Assembly (NCBI RefSeq): GCF_004138335.1
Contig: NZ_RYFW01000003.1
Coordinates: 558,001-622,000 of the forward strand
DNA: 64,000 bases
Direction of reading: 5' to 3'
Source of the DNA: Peristeroidobacter agariperforans
GTDB lineage: Bacteria; Pseudomonadota; Gammaproteobacteria; Steroidobacterales; Steroidobacteraceae
A model generated the notes under the pieces. It had not been told where the DNA came from. It ran no database searches and was given only the letters and a program-made list of their open reading frames with translations. The translations under genes and the position numbers were made by a program. The stretch's first letter is position 1. The number at the start of each line of letters is the position of its first letter. Positions 1 through 8,485 of the stretch are shown piece by piece.

Positions 1-2
1 AG

Positions 3-1163
3 AGCTATGAGAAGTGGGGCGAGCTCGTCCATCAGTGGACGCTGCACAACGTCGAGCGCTACGGACGCGCCGAGGTCGAGCAGTGGTACTTCGAGCTGTG
101 GAACGAGGCGAACTTTCCGACCTACTGGCGCGGCTCACCCGAAGACTTCTATCGATTGCACGACGTCTCCGTCGCGGCGATTCGTCGCGCGTTGCCCACC
201 GCTCGCGTGGGCGGCCCGGACGTCGCAGGGCCGGGCGGTGCATTCATGGACGGGTTCCTGGCGCACGTGGCGCGCGGACGAAATTACAGCACCGGTGAGA
301 TCGGTACGCCGACGGACTTTCTTTCATTTCACGCCAAAGGCAGGCCGACGGTCGTCGACGGGCACGTTCGCATGGGCATCGCCGCGCACTTGAAAGATGT
401 CGCGGGCGGCTTTGCGAAGATTGCCGCCGTGCCGGAGCTTGCCCGCAAGCCCATCGTGATCGGTGAAAGCGACCCCGAAGGCTGCGCGGCGTGTCCGGGC
501 CCGCAGAACGCATATCGCAACGGAACCATGTACTCGAGCTACACCGCCGCCAGCTTCGCGCGCATCTGGCAGCTGGCGAAGGAACACAAGGTCAATCTCG
601 ACGGCGTGCTCTCATGGTCTTTTACGTTCGAGAATCAGCCCTGGTTCGCGGGCTATCGTCAGCTCGCCACCAATGGCATCGATCTGCCGGTGCTCAATGT
701 GTTCCGATTGTTCAGCAAGCTCGGGGCCACGCAGCTCGAGGCGCACAGCAGTGCCCAAGTGTCCCTGCAAGAGATCATGAATCAGGGAGTGAGCGGAGCT
801 AGTGACGTTGGCGTACTCGCCACCCGTGCCGAGCGCAAGGTGCAGGTGCTGTTGTGGAACTATCATGATGACGAACTTGCCGGCGCTGACGCGACGGTCT
901 CTCTGAATCTCACCGGTCTCGGCCGCGGTGATCGCTCCGTGACTTTGTGGTACGTGGACCCGCAGCGTGCAAATGCCTTTACTGCCTGGAAGGCGATGGG
1001 GGCGCCGCAATCGCCGAACGAAGTGCAATATCAACAACTCGAGCAGGCATCGCAGCTGCTGCCAACTCCATCCAAACCCTTATCCGTGAGATCAGGACGC
1101 GCGACGCTCGATGTGGATGTGCCGCGCCAGGCTGTAGTGTTGGTGGAGCTGACGCAATCATGA
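3..1163 (+). CDS. GH39 beta-xylosidase-like glycoside hydrolase (5' truncated by window edge)
   Basis: The gene runs in from the left edge; the reading frame is open from base 3. The visible 386 residues match the C-terminal part of glycoside hydrolase family 39. The acid/base motif WNEANFP lies at bases 99-119, with the Glu codon at 105-107. The likely nucleophile motif VIGES has its Glu codon at 465-467. The family removes xylose from xylan oligosaccharides, usually in the periplasm or outside the cell. The last residues end in a beta-rich domain (VVLVEL). The stop overlaps the ATG of the following GH51 remnant (ATGA), so the two were once an operon for arabinoxylan breakdown. The substrate is inferred from the family and neighbours. 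Confidence 0.85.
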   Translation, partial: SYEKWGELVHQWTLHNVERYGRAEVEQWYFELWNEANFPTYWRGSPEDFYRLHDVSVAAIRRALPTARVGGPDVAGPGGAFMDGFLAHVARGRNYSTGEIGTPTDFLSFHAKGRPTVVDGHVRMGIAAHLKDVAGGFAKIAAVPELARKPIVIGESDPEGCAACPGPQNAYRNGTMYSSYTAASFARIWQLAKEHKVNLDGVLSWSFTFENQPWFAGYRQLATNGIDLPVLNVFRLFSKLGATQLEAHSSAQVSLQEIMNQGVSGASDVGVLATRAERKVQVLLWNYHDDELAGADATVSLNLTGLGRGDRSVTLWYVDPQRANAFTAWKAMGAPQSPNEVQYQQLEQASQLLPTPSKPLSVRSGRATLDVDVPRQAVVLVELTQS

Positions 1164-1471
1164 TCGCTGGAAGATGGCTCATTGCGCTCGTGTCGTGCCT
1201 GTGTTGGACGGCTCACGCCGCGCCCGCTCGAGTGCAAGTCGATCTGGCTCAGGAGAAGGCCATCAGCCGCGACTTGATGGGCGTGTTCTTCGAAGACCTC
1301 AATCATGCCGGCGACGGCGGGCTGTATGCCCTATACCGCTCCGCCGAACTCGCTGACGATCATTCGGCTCGCGCGCTGAGCAACTCCGCGTCGTGCGCGT
1401 ATAGCCAGGCAATCGCCTGCAGCGACCAATCGGTCGTTCCACTGGCCATCACGGCGTCGCGCTCCGATTGA
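1160..1471 (+). pseudogene. 5' remnant of a GH51 alpha-L-arabinofuranosidase
   Basis: The start overlaps the GH39 stop codon. A signal peptide (MIAGRWLIALVSCLCWTAHA) is followed by the typical mature start of family 51 arabinofuranosidases, including GVFFEDLNHAGDGGLYA. Similarity ends abruptly near base 1340. The remaining frame to the stop at 1471 is only the antisense of the convergent FAD monooxygenase. Family members have about 500-660 residues; about 58 are left here, with no catalytic residues. I read this as a gene truncated by a deletion or rearrangement whose breakpoint lies between about 1335 and 1360. It should not encode an active enzyme. Confidence 0.7.
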
Positions 1472-2559
1472 GCGGGGCCATCGGGTAGATGGAAGCGGCG
1501 CTTGTTGTCCTCGGACAAGTTTTGGAGATGCGATGCTCGCGGCAGTCGTAAGCGTTCGTATCGGCGCAGTGCTTCAGGAATCTGCTCGGACCTGATGCCG
1601 GCCAGGCACGCGGCCAAGGATGCGCCATCTTCGATGGATTGGGCGGCGCCCTGGCCCATGAAGGGCAGCATCGCGTGACAGGCATCGCCGAGCAACGTCA
1701 CGCGCCCGACGGACCACCACGCCATCGGCTTGCGATCGAAGAGCGCCCAAATGAAGGTCTCGTCGCTGGCGCGCAAAATTTCACTCAGCTGCGGGTGCCA
1801 ATCCTCGAAAGCAGCGAGCGCGTCGGACACGTCGCCGCGGTCGGTCCAAGATTCCCGGGTCCACGTGTCTTGCTCGACGACGGCGACAAAGTTCACCAGC
1901 CGTCGACCGCGCACGAAGTAGTGAACGAAGTGCTTGCCCGGCCCCATCCAGATCTGTGCGGTTGTTTCCAAATTCAGATGCGCCAGACGCTCCGCCGGCA
2001 CCAGGCCGCGGTAGGCCGCGCAGCCGGTAAAATTCGGGTGCTCAGGACCGAATGCCAGGCGACGCACAGCAGAGTGAATGCCGTCGGCGCCGACCAGTGC
2101 ATCGGTCACGACCCGAGCGCCGTTGTCGAAGGTTGCTTCTGTCGAATCCCCGTGATCGACCAACGTCGTGAGACGATGACCGAGGTGCAGATTTTGCGAC
2201 GGCAGGGCGCTCGCGAGCGCATCGAGCAGATCCGCTCGATGCAGATGATAATAAGGAGCGCCGAAGGTCTTCTCGACGAGCTCACCCAGAGGTGCTCGAA
2301 GCAGCGTACGGCCATCGTCCCAGCGTCGCTGATGCAGGGCAATTGGCTTCACGCCGGTCGCCGCCAAGTTCTCGGCGAGCCCTAGTCGATGCAGGACGCG
2401 CGACGCATTGGGACTGATCTGGATGCCGGCGCCCACTTCGCCCAGGCTTCGCGCTTGCTCATAAACGTGAGCATCGATGCCGACTCTCAACAGGGACAAC
2501 GCGGCAGTAAGACCACCGATGCCGCCACCGACTATTGCAACCGAGACTGGTTTCGTCAT
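1360..2559 (-). CDS. FAD-dependent aromatic-ring monooxygenase (salicylate/3-hydroxybenzoate hydroxylase type)
   Basis: A 399-residue class A flavoprotein hydroxylase. It has the N-terminal Rossmann motif GGGIGG (residues 11-16) for FAD, the DG motif VGADGIHSA (about 157-164) that touches FAD and NADPH, and the GD motif LLGDACHAMLPFMGQGA (about 289-305). Length and motif spacing fit salicylate 1-hydroxylase and 3-hydroxybenzoate 6-hydroxylase relatives, but the substrate cannot be read from sequence. I chose the ATG at 2559 rather than one 30 bases upstream because it lies one base after the stop of the DoxX-like gene, as expected for a coupled operon. The 3' end lies at the junction with the broken GH51 gene. 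Confidence 0.85.
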   Translation of the reverse strand: MTKPVSVAIVGGGIGGLTAALSLLRVGIDAHVYEQARSLGEVGAGIQISPNASRVLHRLGLAENLAATGVKPIALHQRRWDDGRTLLRAPLGELVEKTFGAPYYHLHRADLLDALASALPSQNLHLGHRLTTLVDHGDSTEATFDNGARVVTDALVGADGIHSAVRRLAFGPEHPNFTGCAAYRGLVPAERLAHLNLETTAQIWMGPGKHFVHYFVRGRRLVNFVAVVEQDTWTRESWTDRGDVSDALAAFEDWHPQLSEILRASDETFIWALFDRKPMAWWSVGRVTLLGDACHAMLPFMGQGAAQSIEDGASLAACLAGIRSEQIPEALRRYERLRLPRASHLQNLSEDNKRRFHLPDGPAQSERDAVMASGTTDWSLQAIAWLYAHDAELLSARAE

Positions 2560-2560
2560 C

Positions 2561-3364
2561 TCACAACCGGGCGGGCGATAGTAGACCACTCGATGTTTCT
2601 TGCCCGCGAGGCTCGCGCAAATAATCGCCCACCAGCCACACGGCTGAGAGCATCACCAACGTGATTGCCGTACCGGCCCAGCGCAGCCACTGATCCGGAT
2701 GAGTCACGGCGCCCGGCAGCCAGGCGAAGGCGGCGAAACAGAGATACATGACGCTCGCCCAGCGCGTGGCAAGCACGGCGAGCCGATTGACGATCAGGCC
2801 AATGCCCACCGCGAAGTGGCCTGCGCCAGTGAAGAGCGCCCAGAACATCGCACCTCCTGGCAACCACGCTGGGACCATGCTCATGGTTCCGTCGAGAGCG
2901 ACTACGTGCGCGAGTCCGAATACGATTGAGCAGCAGCCGTAAGCAATCCGCGCAACGGCAGGACTGAAATGCCAGCCGCGAGCTGCTTGGGGCGACAGCC
3001 GCGCCCAGACCGTGGCGGCGCCGGTAACGGTTGCGAGATGTTCGGCAATTCCGAGCCAGGGCTGCACGGACCGAAAGACCGACAGCCAGGAGGCAGCGTA
3101 GGCGAGGAACAAACAAACCTGCGTGATCGCAGCGATCCGTCGCGTGCGGGCGAAGAACAACCCTGCACCGGACAGTACCAGCAGAGCCGCAGAGAGGAAG
3201 GCGAGCGGTTGACGAAATGGCAGACTTTCCGGAAAAGGTTGCCAGAAGATCGTGAAGTCCCCCTGTAGAAAGCACGCGATCCCGAAGCAAATGGTCGAGA
3301 AGCCCAACATCTTCGCGCCCAACCAGGAGGCGTCGACGATCTGGTGAGTAGGTTCGGCGCGCAC
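2561..3364 (-). CDS. DoxX-like multi-pass membrane protein
   Basis: A 267-residue protein with about seven or eight hydrophobic segments and a GAGHFAVGIGL-type segment typical of DoxX-related proteins. These are found next to oxidoreductases and are thought to act in membrane redox or quinone chemistry. The start is a GTG at 3364 with GGAG seven bases upstream; there is no suitable ATG. The stop lies one base before the start of the FAD monooxygenase, so the two form an operon. It is transcribed away from an AraC regulator across about 130 bases that probably hold both promoters. Family assignment is moderate and the biochemical role is unknown. Confidence 0.7.
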   Translation of the reverse strand: MRAEPTHQIVDASWLGAKMLGFSTICFGIACFLQGDFTIFWQPFPESLPFRQPLAFLSAALLVLSGAGLFFARTRRIAAITQVCLFLAYAASWLSVFRSVQPWLGIAEHLATVTGAATVWARLSPQAARGWHFSPAVARIAYGCCSIVFGLAHVVALDGTMSMVPAWLPGGAMFWALFTGAGHFAVGIGLIVNRLAVLATRWASVMYLCFAAFAWLPGAVTHPDQWLRWAGTAITLVMLSAVWLVGDYLREPRGQETSSGLLSPARL

Positions 3365-3495
3365 GATTGCTCCGTTCAGGCAAGGGGACGTTGAGCATTG
3401 CAGTTGCTGCTGCCGCAGACTTGGGGAATATTGCTGTAAGTCTCGTCTTGGCTCATCGCTCTCACAACCTCTGCGCGTCGCGAGAATTGCTTCCT

Positions 3496-4329
3496 ATGTT
3501 CTGCGTCGAAGTCGACAGCCCTGCGCTTTCGCTGCGTTCTCCAGTCTACGGGGCGGGGGAGGCATTCTTCCGCGCGCGCGCCGATCGGGCTGTCGACAGG
3601 CGTTATGCCTTCCCGAGTATTGGCGCCGTCGTCGACGGTGAGTTTGATTACGCCGCGCGCAGCGGTCGAGTCACAGCCGGACGAGGTGCGGTCATTTTCG
3701 GAACGGGAACCGAGGACTTCAGGGTCTGGGTGCACGGCTCCAGGAGAGTTCACCGTTCCGTCATCGCCGTCGATCCCACGCTCGTTGCCGAAGTGGCCGC
3801 TGACTGCGGTCTGGACAACGAACGCTTTCCCGCCGAGGTGCTGCCTCCGAGCCGTACAACGCTTTCTATCTACGGGTTGATTCGTCGAATCGCCGCGAGC
3901 CCGGCGGACCAAACGGAAGCGGTGATACGGCTTCTGACCGCGGCATATACAACGCCTGCTGTTCGCTACCAGTCGAAAATCGACCACAGTGCGCGACGAC
4001 GCGTAAGCGCGGTCGTGCGGGAGTTGCAGCACCGTTATGCCGAAGCCGTTACTCTGGAGCAAATGGCGGAGGCGGCAAACCTCAGCCGCTATCATTTCAT
4101 TCGAGTGTTCCAGTCCCTCACCGGCGAGACTCCGCGCCAGCACCTGATAGGCATACGACTGCGCGCCGCTGCGGATCGGCTGATCGAAACGCGAGAGCCG
4201 ATCACTCAGCTCGCCTTGCAGGTGGGCTTCAACGATATTTCTCACTTCAACATGGCCTTCCGGCAAGCCTTCGGTATGAGTCCCAGTGCGTGGCGTCGAA
4301 CGGCGGCTGTTCGCAGGCGCGATCTATAG
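3496..4329 (+). CDS. AraC-family transcriptional regulator
   Basis: A 277-residue regulator from the ATG at 3496; the frame stays open further upstream to 3367, but that part looks non-coding. The C-terminal 100 residues carry the two helix-turn-helix units of the AraC family: LEQMAEAANLSRYHFIRVFQ, then ITQLALQVGFNDISHFNMAF, ending in GMSPSAWRR. The N-terminal part is a cupin-like sensing domain. It faces the DoxX/monooxygenase operon, so control of that operon by an aromatic effector is a reasonable inference. The creatininase-family gene follows 34 bases downstream on the same strand and may be co-transcribed. Confidence 0.88.
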   Translation: MFCVEVDSPALSLRSPVYGAGEAFFRARADRAVDRRYAFPSIGAVVDGEFDYAARSGRVTAGRGAVIFGTGTEDFRVWVHGSRRVHRSVIAVDPTLVAEVAADCGLDNERFPAEVLPPSRTTLSIYGLIRRIAASPADQTEAVIRLLTAAYTTPAVRYQSKIDHSARRRVSAVVRELQHRYAEAVTLEQMAEAANLSRYHFIRVFQSLTGETPRQHLIGIRLRAAADRLIETREPITQLALQVGFNDISHFNMAFRQAFGMSPSAWRRTAAVRRRDL

Positions 4330-4363
4330 TATGTTCGCGATATCACCTGTCGAGGCACGCACG

Positions 4364-5272
4364 ATGGTCCGAACAATGGCGAAAAGTATCGTTGGCATGA
4401 CGTGCACCGTCGCCGCGATTCAACTTGCGGTGGCGAATGTTGCTTTTGCTGGCTCGACGCCTTCAGTGTTTGCCGGAACGATGGCGGACATGACTTACGT
4501 TGAGCTCGACAAAGCCATCGAGGGCGGAGCGGTCGCGCTGTGGGCCATCGGCGCGATCGAAGAGCACGGTCCTCATTTGCCGCTGGCCACGGATGTGTAC
4601 ATCCCGTCGGTGCAGCTGCTGCAGATCCAGAAGAGTCTCGCAGACAGAAACATCGCCAGCGTGATCGTGCCGCCGTACTACTGGGGTGTGAATCGCGTGA
4701 CCGGCGCGTTTCCAGGATCGATCGACATTCGCCCGGAAGTGATGACGGAGCTGATGAAAGATGTGTTTCGCAGCCTCACGACCGCGGGCTTCAAGCAGGT
4801 CTACTGCATCACCGGTCACTACGACGCCGCACACAGCCGCGCCATCATCGAGGCAGTGCGCGCATCGAACAATGGCACGGACATCAGAGTTCACTACGTC
4901 GTACCGAAGCCGCTGGCTGCTCGGGTCGGGCTCGAGTCGAGCGATGCCGGCTTTCTCATCGCCGATGTTTCTGCAGACAAGCCGCCAGCGCATCCCGATT
5001 TGCACGCCGGCGAAGCCGAAACCTCGATGCTCCTGAGTGCCGCTCCCGATGTCGTGCGCAAGGAGCTCATCGCATCGCTCGAGGCGACGGATCTGACTTC
5101 AAAAGACGTCGAGACGTGGCGCAAAGGTTATGAAGACGCAAAGCGCGTGACTCCGCTCGGTTATCTTGGCGACCCTGCGAGTGCCGACGCCACGAGCGGC
5201 GCGCTCCGTTTGAAACAGCAAGCGACAGCGTTCGCCGAGGCGATTGCCGCTTCTGTCAGCGCGCGCCGATAA
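4364..5272 (+). CDS. secreted creatininase-family metal-dependent amidohydrolase
   Basis: A 302-residue protein with a signal peptide ending near VANVAFA. The mature part has creatininase-family metal ligands: GAIEEHGPHLPLATD near the start, TGHYDAAHSR in the middle and GEAETSML late in the protein. The family hydrolyses cyclic or linear amides such as creatinine, or formamides in cofactor synthesis. Most members are cytoplasmic, so the signal peptide is notable, though exported members occur in carbohydrate- and aromatic-degrading bacteria. The start at 4364 gives a compact signal peptide; 4331 and 4376 are alternatives. The substrate is unknown. Confidence 0.8.
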   Translation: MVRTMAKSIVGMTCTVAAIQLAVANVAFAGSTPSVFAGTMADMTYVELDKAIEGGAVALWAIGAIEEHGPHLPLATDVYIPSVQLLQIQKSLADRNIASVIVPPYYWGVNRVTGAFPGSIDIRPEVMTELMKDVFRSLTTAGFKQVYCITGHYDAAHSRAIIEAVRASNNGTDIRVHYVVPKPLAARVGLESSDAGFLIADVSADKPPAHPDLHAGEAETSMLLSAAPDVVRKELIASLEATDLTSKDVETWRKGYEDAKRVTPLGYLGDPASADATSGALRLKQQATAFAEAIAASVSARR

Positions 5273-5423
5273 GGGGACACTGCGGATACGATTTGCCGCG
5301 CTTGCTTCGACCTACGCCGCGACGTTGCCGCAGCAACACGGATGAGTCCGCTCGCAGGTGCCCGCTCTACAGATTCGCGGGCATACGCAGCATCTCTAGC
5401 CTGTTGGAGGGCACCGTACAGAG

Positions 5424-6266
5424 ATGGACATGCGAGCTCAGAATCTCACCAGAGCTGTGGCGATGGTGATGGCAGTCAGCCTCCTATCGCTCGCGCGCTC
5501 CGCCGCTGCGGAAGAAGGCAGCGAAAGTATCCCCGATCATCCCATGCTGTCCGATGCCTGGTACCTGGGCGCTGGTGCGCTTTGGGCCGAGTCGAACGTC
5601 ACGGCGAACCTCAACAGCGGTGCGATAGGCGCCGGTGCGCTCATCGATTTCGAGGACGATATGGGCCTGGACGAGAGCAGCATCATCGGCCTGTTCGACG
5701 CACGTTGGCACTTCACCAGGCGCTGGCAGCTCGAAGTGGAATATTTCAAGCTGGACCGCGACAATGAGAAACAGGTTCAGCGCGTCATCGACTGGGGCGA
5801 TCTGAACGTTCCGATAGACGGCGTCGCCAAGGGCACGTTCAACATCGAGGACTTCAGGGTCAGCATCGGCTACTCGTTCTTCCGCACCAAGGATAAAGAA
5901 GTCGGCGTGGGCCTCGGCGCGCACGTCGCCAAGCTGGAAGCGGGCCTGTCGACGCAAAATTTCGGATCTGACTTTGCCAGCCAGACGGCGCCGCTGCCGT
6001 TCCTGACACTTTATGCGCGCATGGCGCTGACCGATCGCTGGCTGTTGAGCATGCGCGTGGATCGGCTCTCGCTCGACACCGGCGACATCGACGGCAAGGT
6101 GTTCAGCAGCGGCGTGGACGTGATCTACCAGCCCTGGCGGCATTTCAGCGTCGGTCTGGGCTTCCGCGACATCAATTTCCAGGTTTCGTCCACGAGCGAC
6201 GATTGGCGTGGCAAAGCGCAGATACAACAGAGCGGCCCGGCACTGTTTTTTGCAACCTCGTTCTAG
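5424..6266 (+). CDS. outer-membrane beta-barrel protein, function unknown
   Basis: A 280-residue protein with a signal peptide ending at SAAAEE. It then shows alternating hydrophobic strands typical of an 8-12 strand barrel, such as WQLEVEYFKLDRD and FRVSIGYSFFR, and ends in a terminal Phe (LFFATSF) as expected for BAM-dependent insertion. It resembles small OmpW/OmpA-barrel type porins rather than TonB receptors. GGAGGG lies 13 bases before the ATG; a second in-frame ATG is at 5430. No neighbour points to a specific cargo. Confidence 0.7.
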   Translation: MDMRAQNLTRAVAMVMAVSLLSLARSAAAEEGSESIPDHPMLSDAWYLGAGALWAESNVTANLNSGAIGAGALIDFEDDMGLDESSIIGLFDARWHFTRRWQLEVEYFKLDRDNEKQVQRVIDWGDLNVPIDGVAKGTFNIEDFRVSIGYSFFRTKDKEVGVGLGAHVAKLEAGLSTQNFGSDFASQTAPLPFLTLYARMALTDRWLLSMRVDRLSLDTGDIDGKVFSSGVDVIYQPWRHFSVGLGFRDINFQVSSTSDDWRGKAQIQQSGPALFFATSF

Positions 6267-6475
6267 CTATTGCCCGTCCACCGCCAGTTGAGCAGCTGTT
6301 TGCTGCGGCAACGCCCGCAAGGATTGAGCGGCGGCATTTCGAAGGCAGGTAGCTGATCCGTACCGCCGATCGTGAACGTGAGTAAATGACGAGGCAGTCG
6401 ATAGTCAGTGTGGAACGCGGCAGTGACCGGACAGCGCGCGTGAGTTCGAAGATCACAAGACGCGCGATGCCCAGG

Positions 6476-6509
6476 GGCGCGTTTCGCCGCGACCGCGACG
6501 AAACGCGCC
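6476..6509 (-). terminator. strong hairpin just downstream of the GH2 gene
   Basis: Perfect 11-bp inverted repeat: GGCGCGTTTCG at 6476-6486 and CGAAACGCGCC at 6499-6509, with a 12-nt loop. It begins 8 bases after the GH2 stop codon, so it probably ends or protects the sulfatase-GH2 transcript. There is no U tract, so it is not a classical intrinsic terminator. The rest of the 250-bp gap (6267-6517) shows no gene. Confidence 0.5.
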
Positions 6510-6517
6510 TATCCCGC

Positions 6518-8461
6518 TTAGGGTGTATCGAATAGCGGCCGGGCGATCTCAGCAAAGGTCGCCGCCGGAAACTTTTCGACTTCGCGGTCGTAGGTCAGCA
6601 GTCCGTTGAGCTCGCTCTCGACGTCGGTGGTCTGGGTGTAAACAGCCGCGCTGACACCGGCCTCTTTCGCCTGACGAATGATTTCCTCGAACTTGCGCTT
6701 GTAGCGGGCGAGGTAGTCCTCCGGGGTTTGCGCCACCTGATAGATCTTCAAGTCGCGATCCGGGAACCAGAGATGGCCGCGCACGGCCAGTCCGACACCG
6801 CCATATTCGCCGACCACCAGCGCGCGAGGGCCGTGTGCGACGGGAGTGGTTGGCACTTCCTCGTAGGTATGGATATCGAAGATCTCGGAGCTGGCGTCGC
6901 CAACATCCATCCAGCCGCTCGCCGCGTTGACCAGGCGGCTCGGATCCATGTTCTTGGCCAGCGTCGCCATCGTGCGCGCGCCGTACTGACCCCAGCCTTC
7001 ATTGTTGGTCACCCACATCACGATGGACGGAAACGCACGCAACGCGCCGATCATTCGCGCCAGCTCGCTTTGATGCTCGGCCATCGCAGTGGAGGAGAAC
7101 GTCGCCTCCCGATCGCTCTGCCGTCGCACGGACTGATCGGCCATCGAGCCCGAGGGCATGTCCTGCCAGATCAGCATGCCGAGCCGATCGGCATCGTAGT
7201 AATAACGGGCGGGTTCGACCTTGATGTGCTTGCGTAGCATGTTGAAGCCGGCCTTCTGCAGGAAGACCATGTCGCTGCGCGCCGCTTCCTCCGAGGGAGG
7301 AGTCAGCAGACCGTCCGGCCACCAGCCCTGATCGAGCGTGCCGTTCTGGAACAGCGGCTTGTTATTGAGCAACAGCACAGGTCGGCCCTGCGCATTGGGT
7401 CCGACTGAAATCTTGCGCATTCCAAAGTAGGTTGTGACTTTGTCGCCGCCATCGGACTGCACCTTCGCGGCCGCGTAGGCGTTCTGCTCTACTGTCGTGA
7501 GAGGCGGAATGCGAGCGTCGCGTCCGCTGGATACACCGATATCCGCGATCTTCACCAGCTCTGCGGTGAGATCGTAGAGAAATGGATCGCTCGGCGACCA
7601 CAGACGCGCCTCCGGAATGGCGAGCGTCGTGCTGCGATTGCCGCGCATGAGAGTAGAGGCGACAACCTTGCCGTTTGCCGAAGCGGTGAGCCGAACTGCG
7701 TCGGTGTTGCTGGTCGCCGCGTTGAGCGCCACTTCCACCGAGACCACACCGCGATCGATATCAGGCGTGGCTCGCACGTCTTTGATATAGAGATCGGGGA
7801 CGGCCTCGAGCCACACCGTCTGCCAGATGCCGGTAACAGCGGTGTACCAGATGCCTTGGGGATCGAGCGTCTGCTTGCCACGCGGCTGATCGCCGGTCGA
7901 CGTCGGGTCCGACACGTGCACGACGAGTTCGTTGGCGCCTGACTTCAGATACTCCGTGATGTCATAGCTGAACGGATCGGATCCGCCACGATGCGCGCCG
8001 ACGGGAGCGCCGTTGATAAAGACCTGCGACTCGTAGTCGACTGCGCCGAAGTGCAGGATCGTGCGCTTGCCTTTCCATTTCGGCGGCACGGTGAAGCTGC
8101 GTCGATACCAAAGACGCTCGTTCGGCAGCACCTTGCGCGCCACACCGGAGAGTTTCGATTCCACTGCGAACGGGACGAGAATCTTGCCGTCCATTTGCTT
8201 CGGCTGAGCCGCGGCAGCCTTGGTAATCGCGTAGTCCCACGAGCCATTGAGATTGAGCCAGTCCGGACGTTCGAGCTGCGGACGCGGATAGCTTTGCCAG
8301 GCATTCTCGGGAGTAACAGCCTTGCCCCATTTCGTAACGATCGGGCCAACGTAGCTGGCGCCGGGCGCGCTCGTAGGAGCTGCAGTCTGTGCGGTCATGG
8401 GACCGGACAAACCGGCAATGCCGATCAGGATCCCCGCCGCAAGCTTCGTCATCATTCTCAT
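6518..8461 (-). CDS. secreted glycoside hydrolase family 2 enzyme (beta-galactosidase/glucuronidase superfamily)
   Basis: A 647-residue protein with a signal peptide of about 25 residues. It then has the sugar-binding jelly-roll (about 65-220, including LNLNGSWDYAI and RLWYRRSFTVP), an immunoglobulin-like domain (about 225-300) and the TIM barrel (from about 365). The acid/base Glu488 lies in VTNNEGWGQYG and the probable nucleophile Glu552 in VVGEYGG. GAGGAAA precedes the ATG. The sulfatase gene lies 24 bases upstream on the same strand, so the two form an operon. The pairing suggests a sulfated or otherwise decorated glycan as substrate, but specificity within GH2 cannot be read here. Confidence 0.85.
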   Translation of the reverse strand: MRMMTKLAAGILIGIAGLSGPMTAQTAAPTSAPGASYVGPIVTKWGKAVTPENAWQSYPRPQLERPDWLNLNGSWDYAITKAAAAQPKQMDGKILVPFAVESKLSGVARKVLPNERLWYRRSFTVPPKWKGKRTILHFGAVDYESQVFINGAPVGAHRGGSDPFSYDITEYLKSGANELVVHVSDPTSTGDQPRGKQTLDPQGIWYTAVTGIWQTVWLEAVPDLYIKDVRATPDIDRGVVSVEVALNAATSNTDAVRLTASANGKVVASTLMRGNRSTTLAIPEARLWSPSDPFLYDLTAELVKIADIGVSSGRDARIPPLTTVEQNAYAAAKVQSDGGDKVTTYFGMRKISVGPNAQGRPVLLLNNKPLFQNGTLDQGWWPDGLLTPPSEEAARSDMVFLQKAGFNMLRKHIKVEPARYYYDADRLGMLIWQDMPSGSMADQSVRRQSDREATFSSTAMAEHQSELARMIGALRAFPSIVMWVTNNEGWGQYGARTMATLAKNMDPSRLVNAASGWMDVGDASSEIFDIHTYEEVPTTPVAHGPRALVVGEYGGVGLAVRGHLWFPDRDLKIYQVAQTPEDYLARYKRKFEEIIRQAKEAGVSAAVYTQTTDVESELNGLLTYDREVEKFPAATFAEIARPLFDTP

Positions 8462-8485
8462 CGTCTGTGTTTCCTCGACGCGCGA

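Noticed and set aside
3376-4266. 296-codon open frame antisense to the AraC gene
   Set aside because: High GC produces long antisense frames; its translation has no domain pattern, while the plus strand has a full AraC protein.
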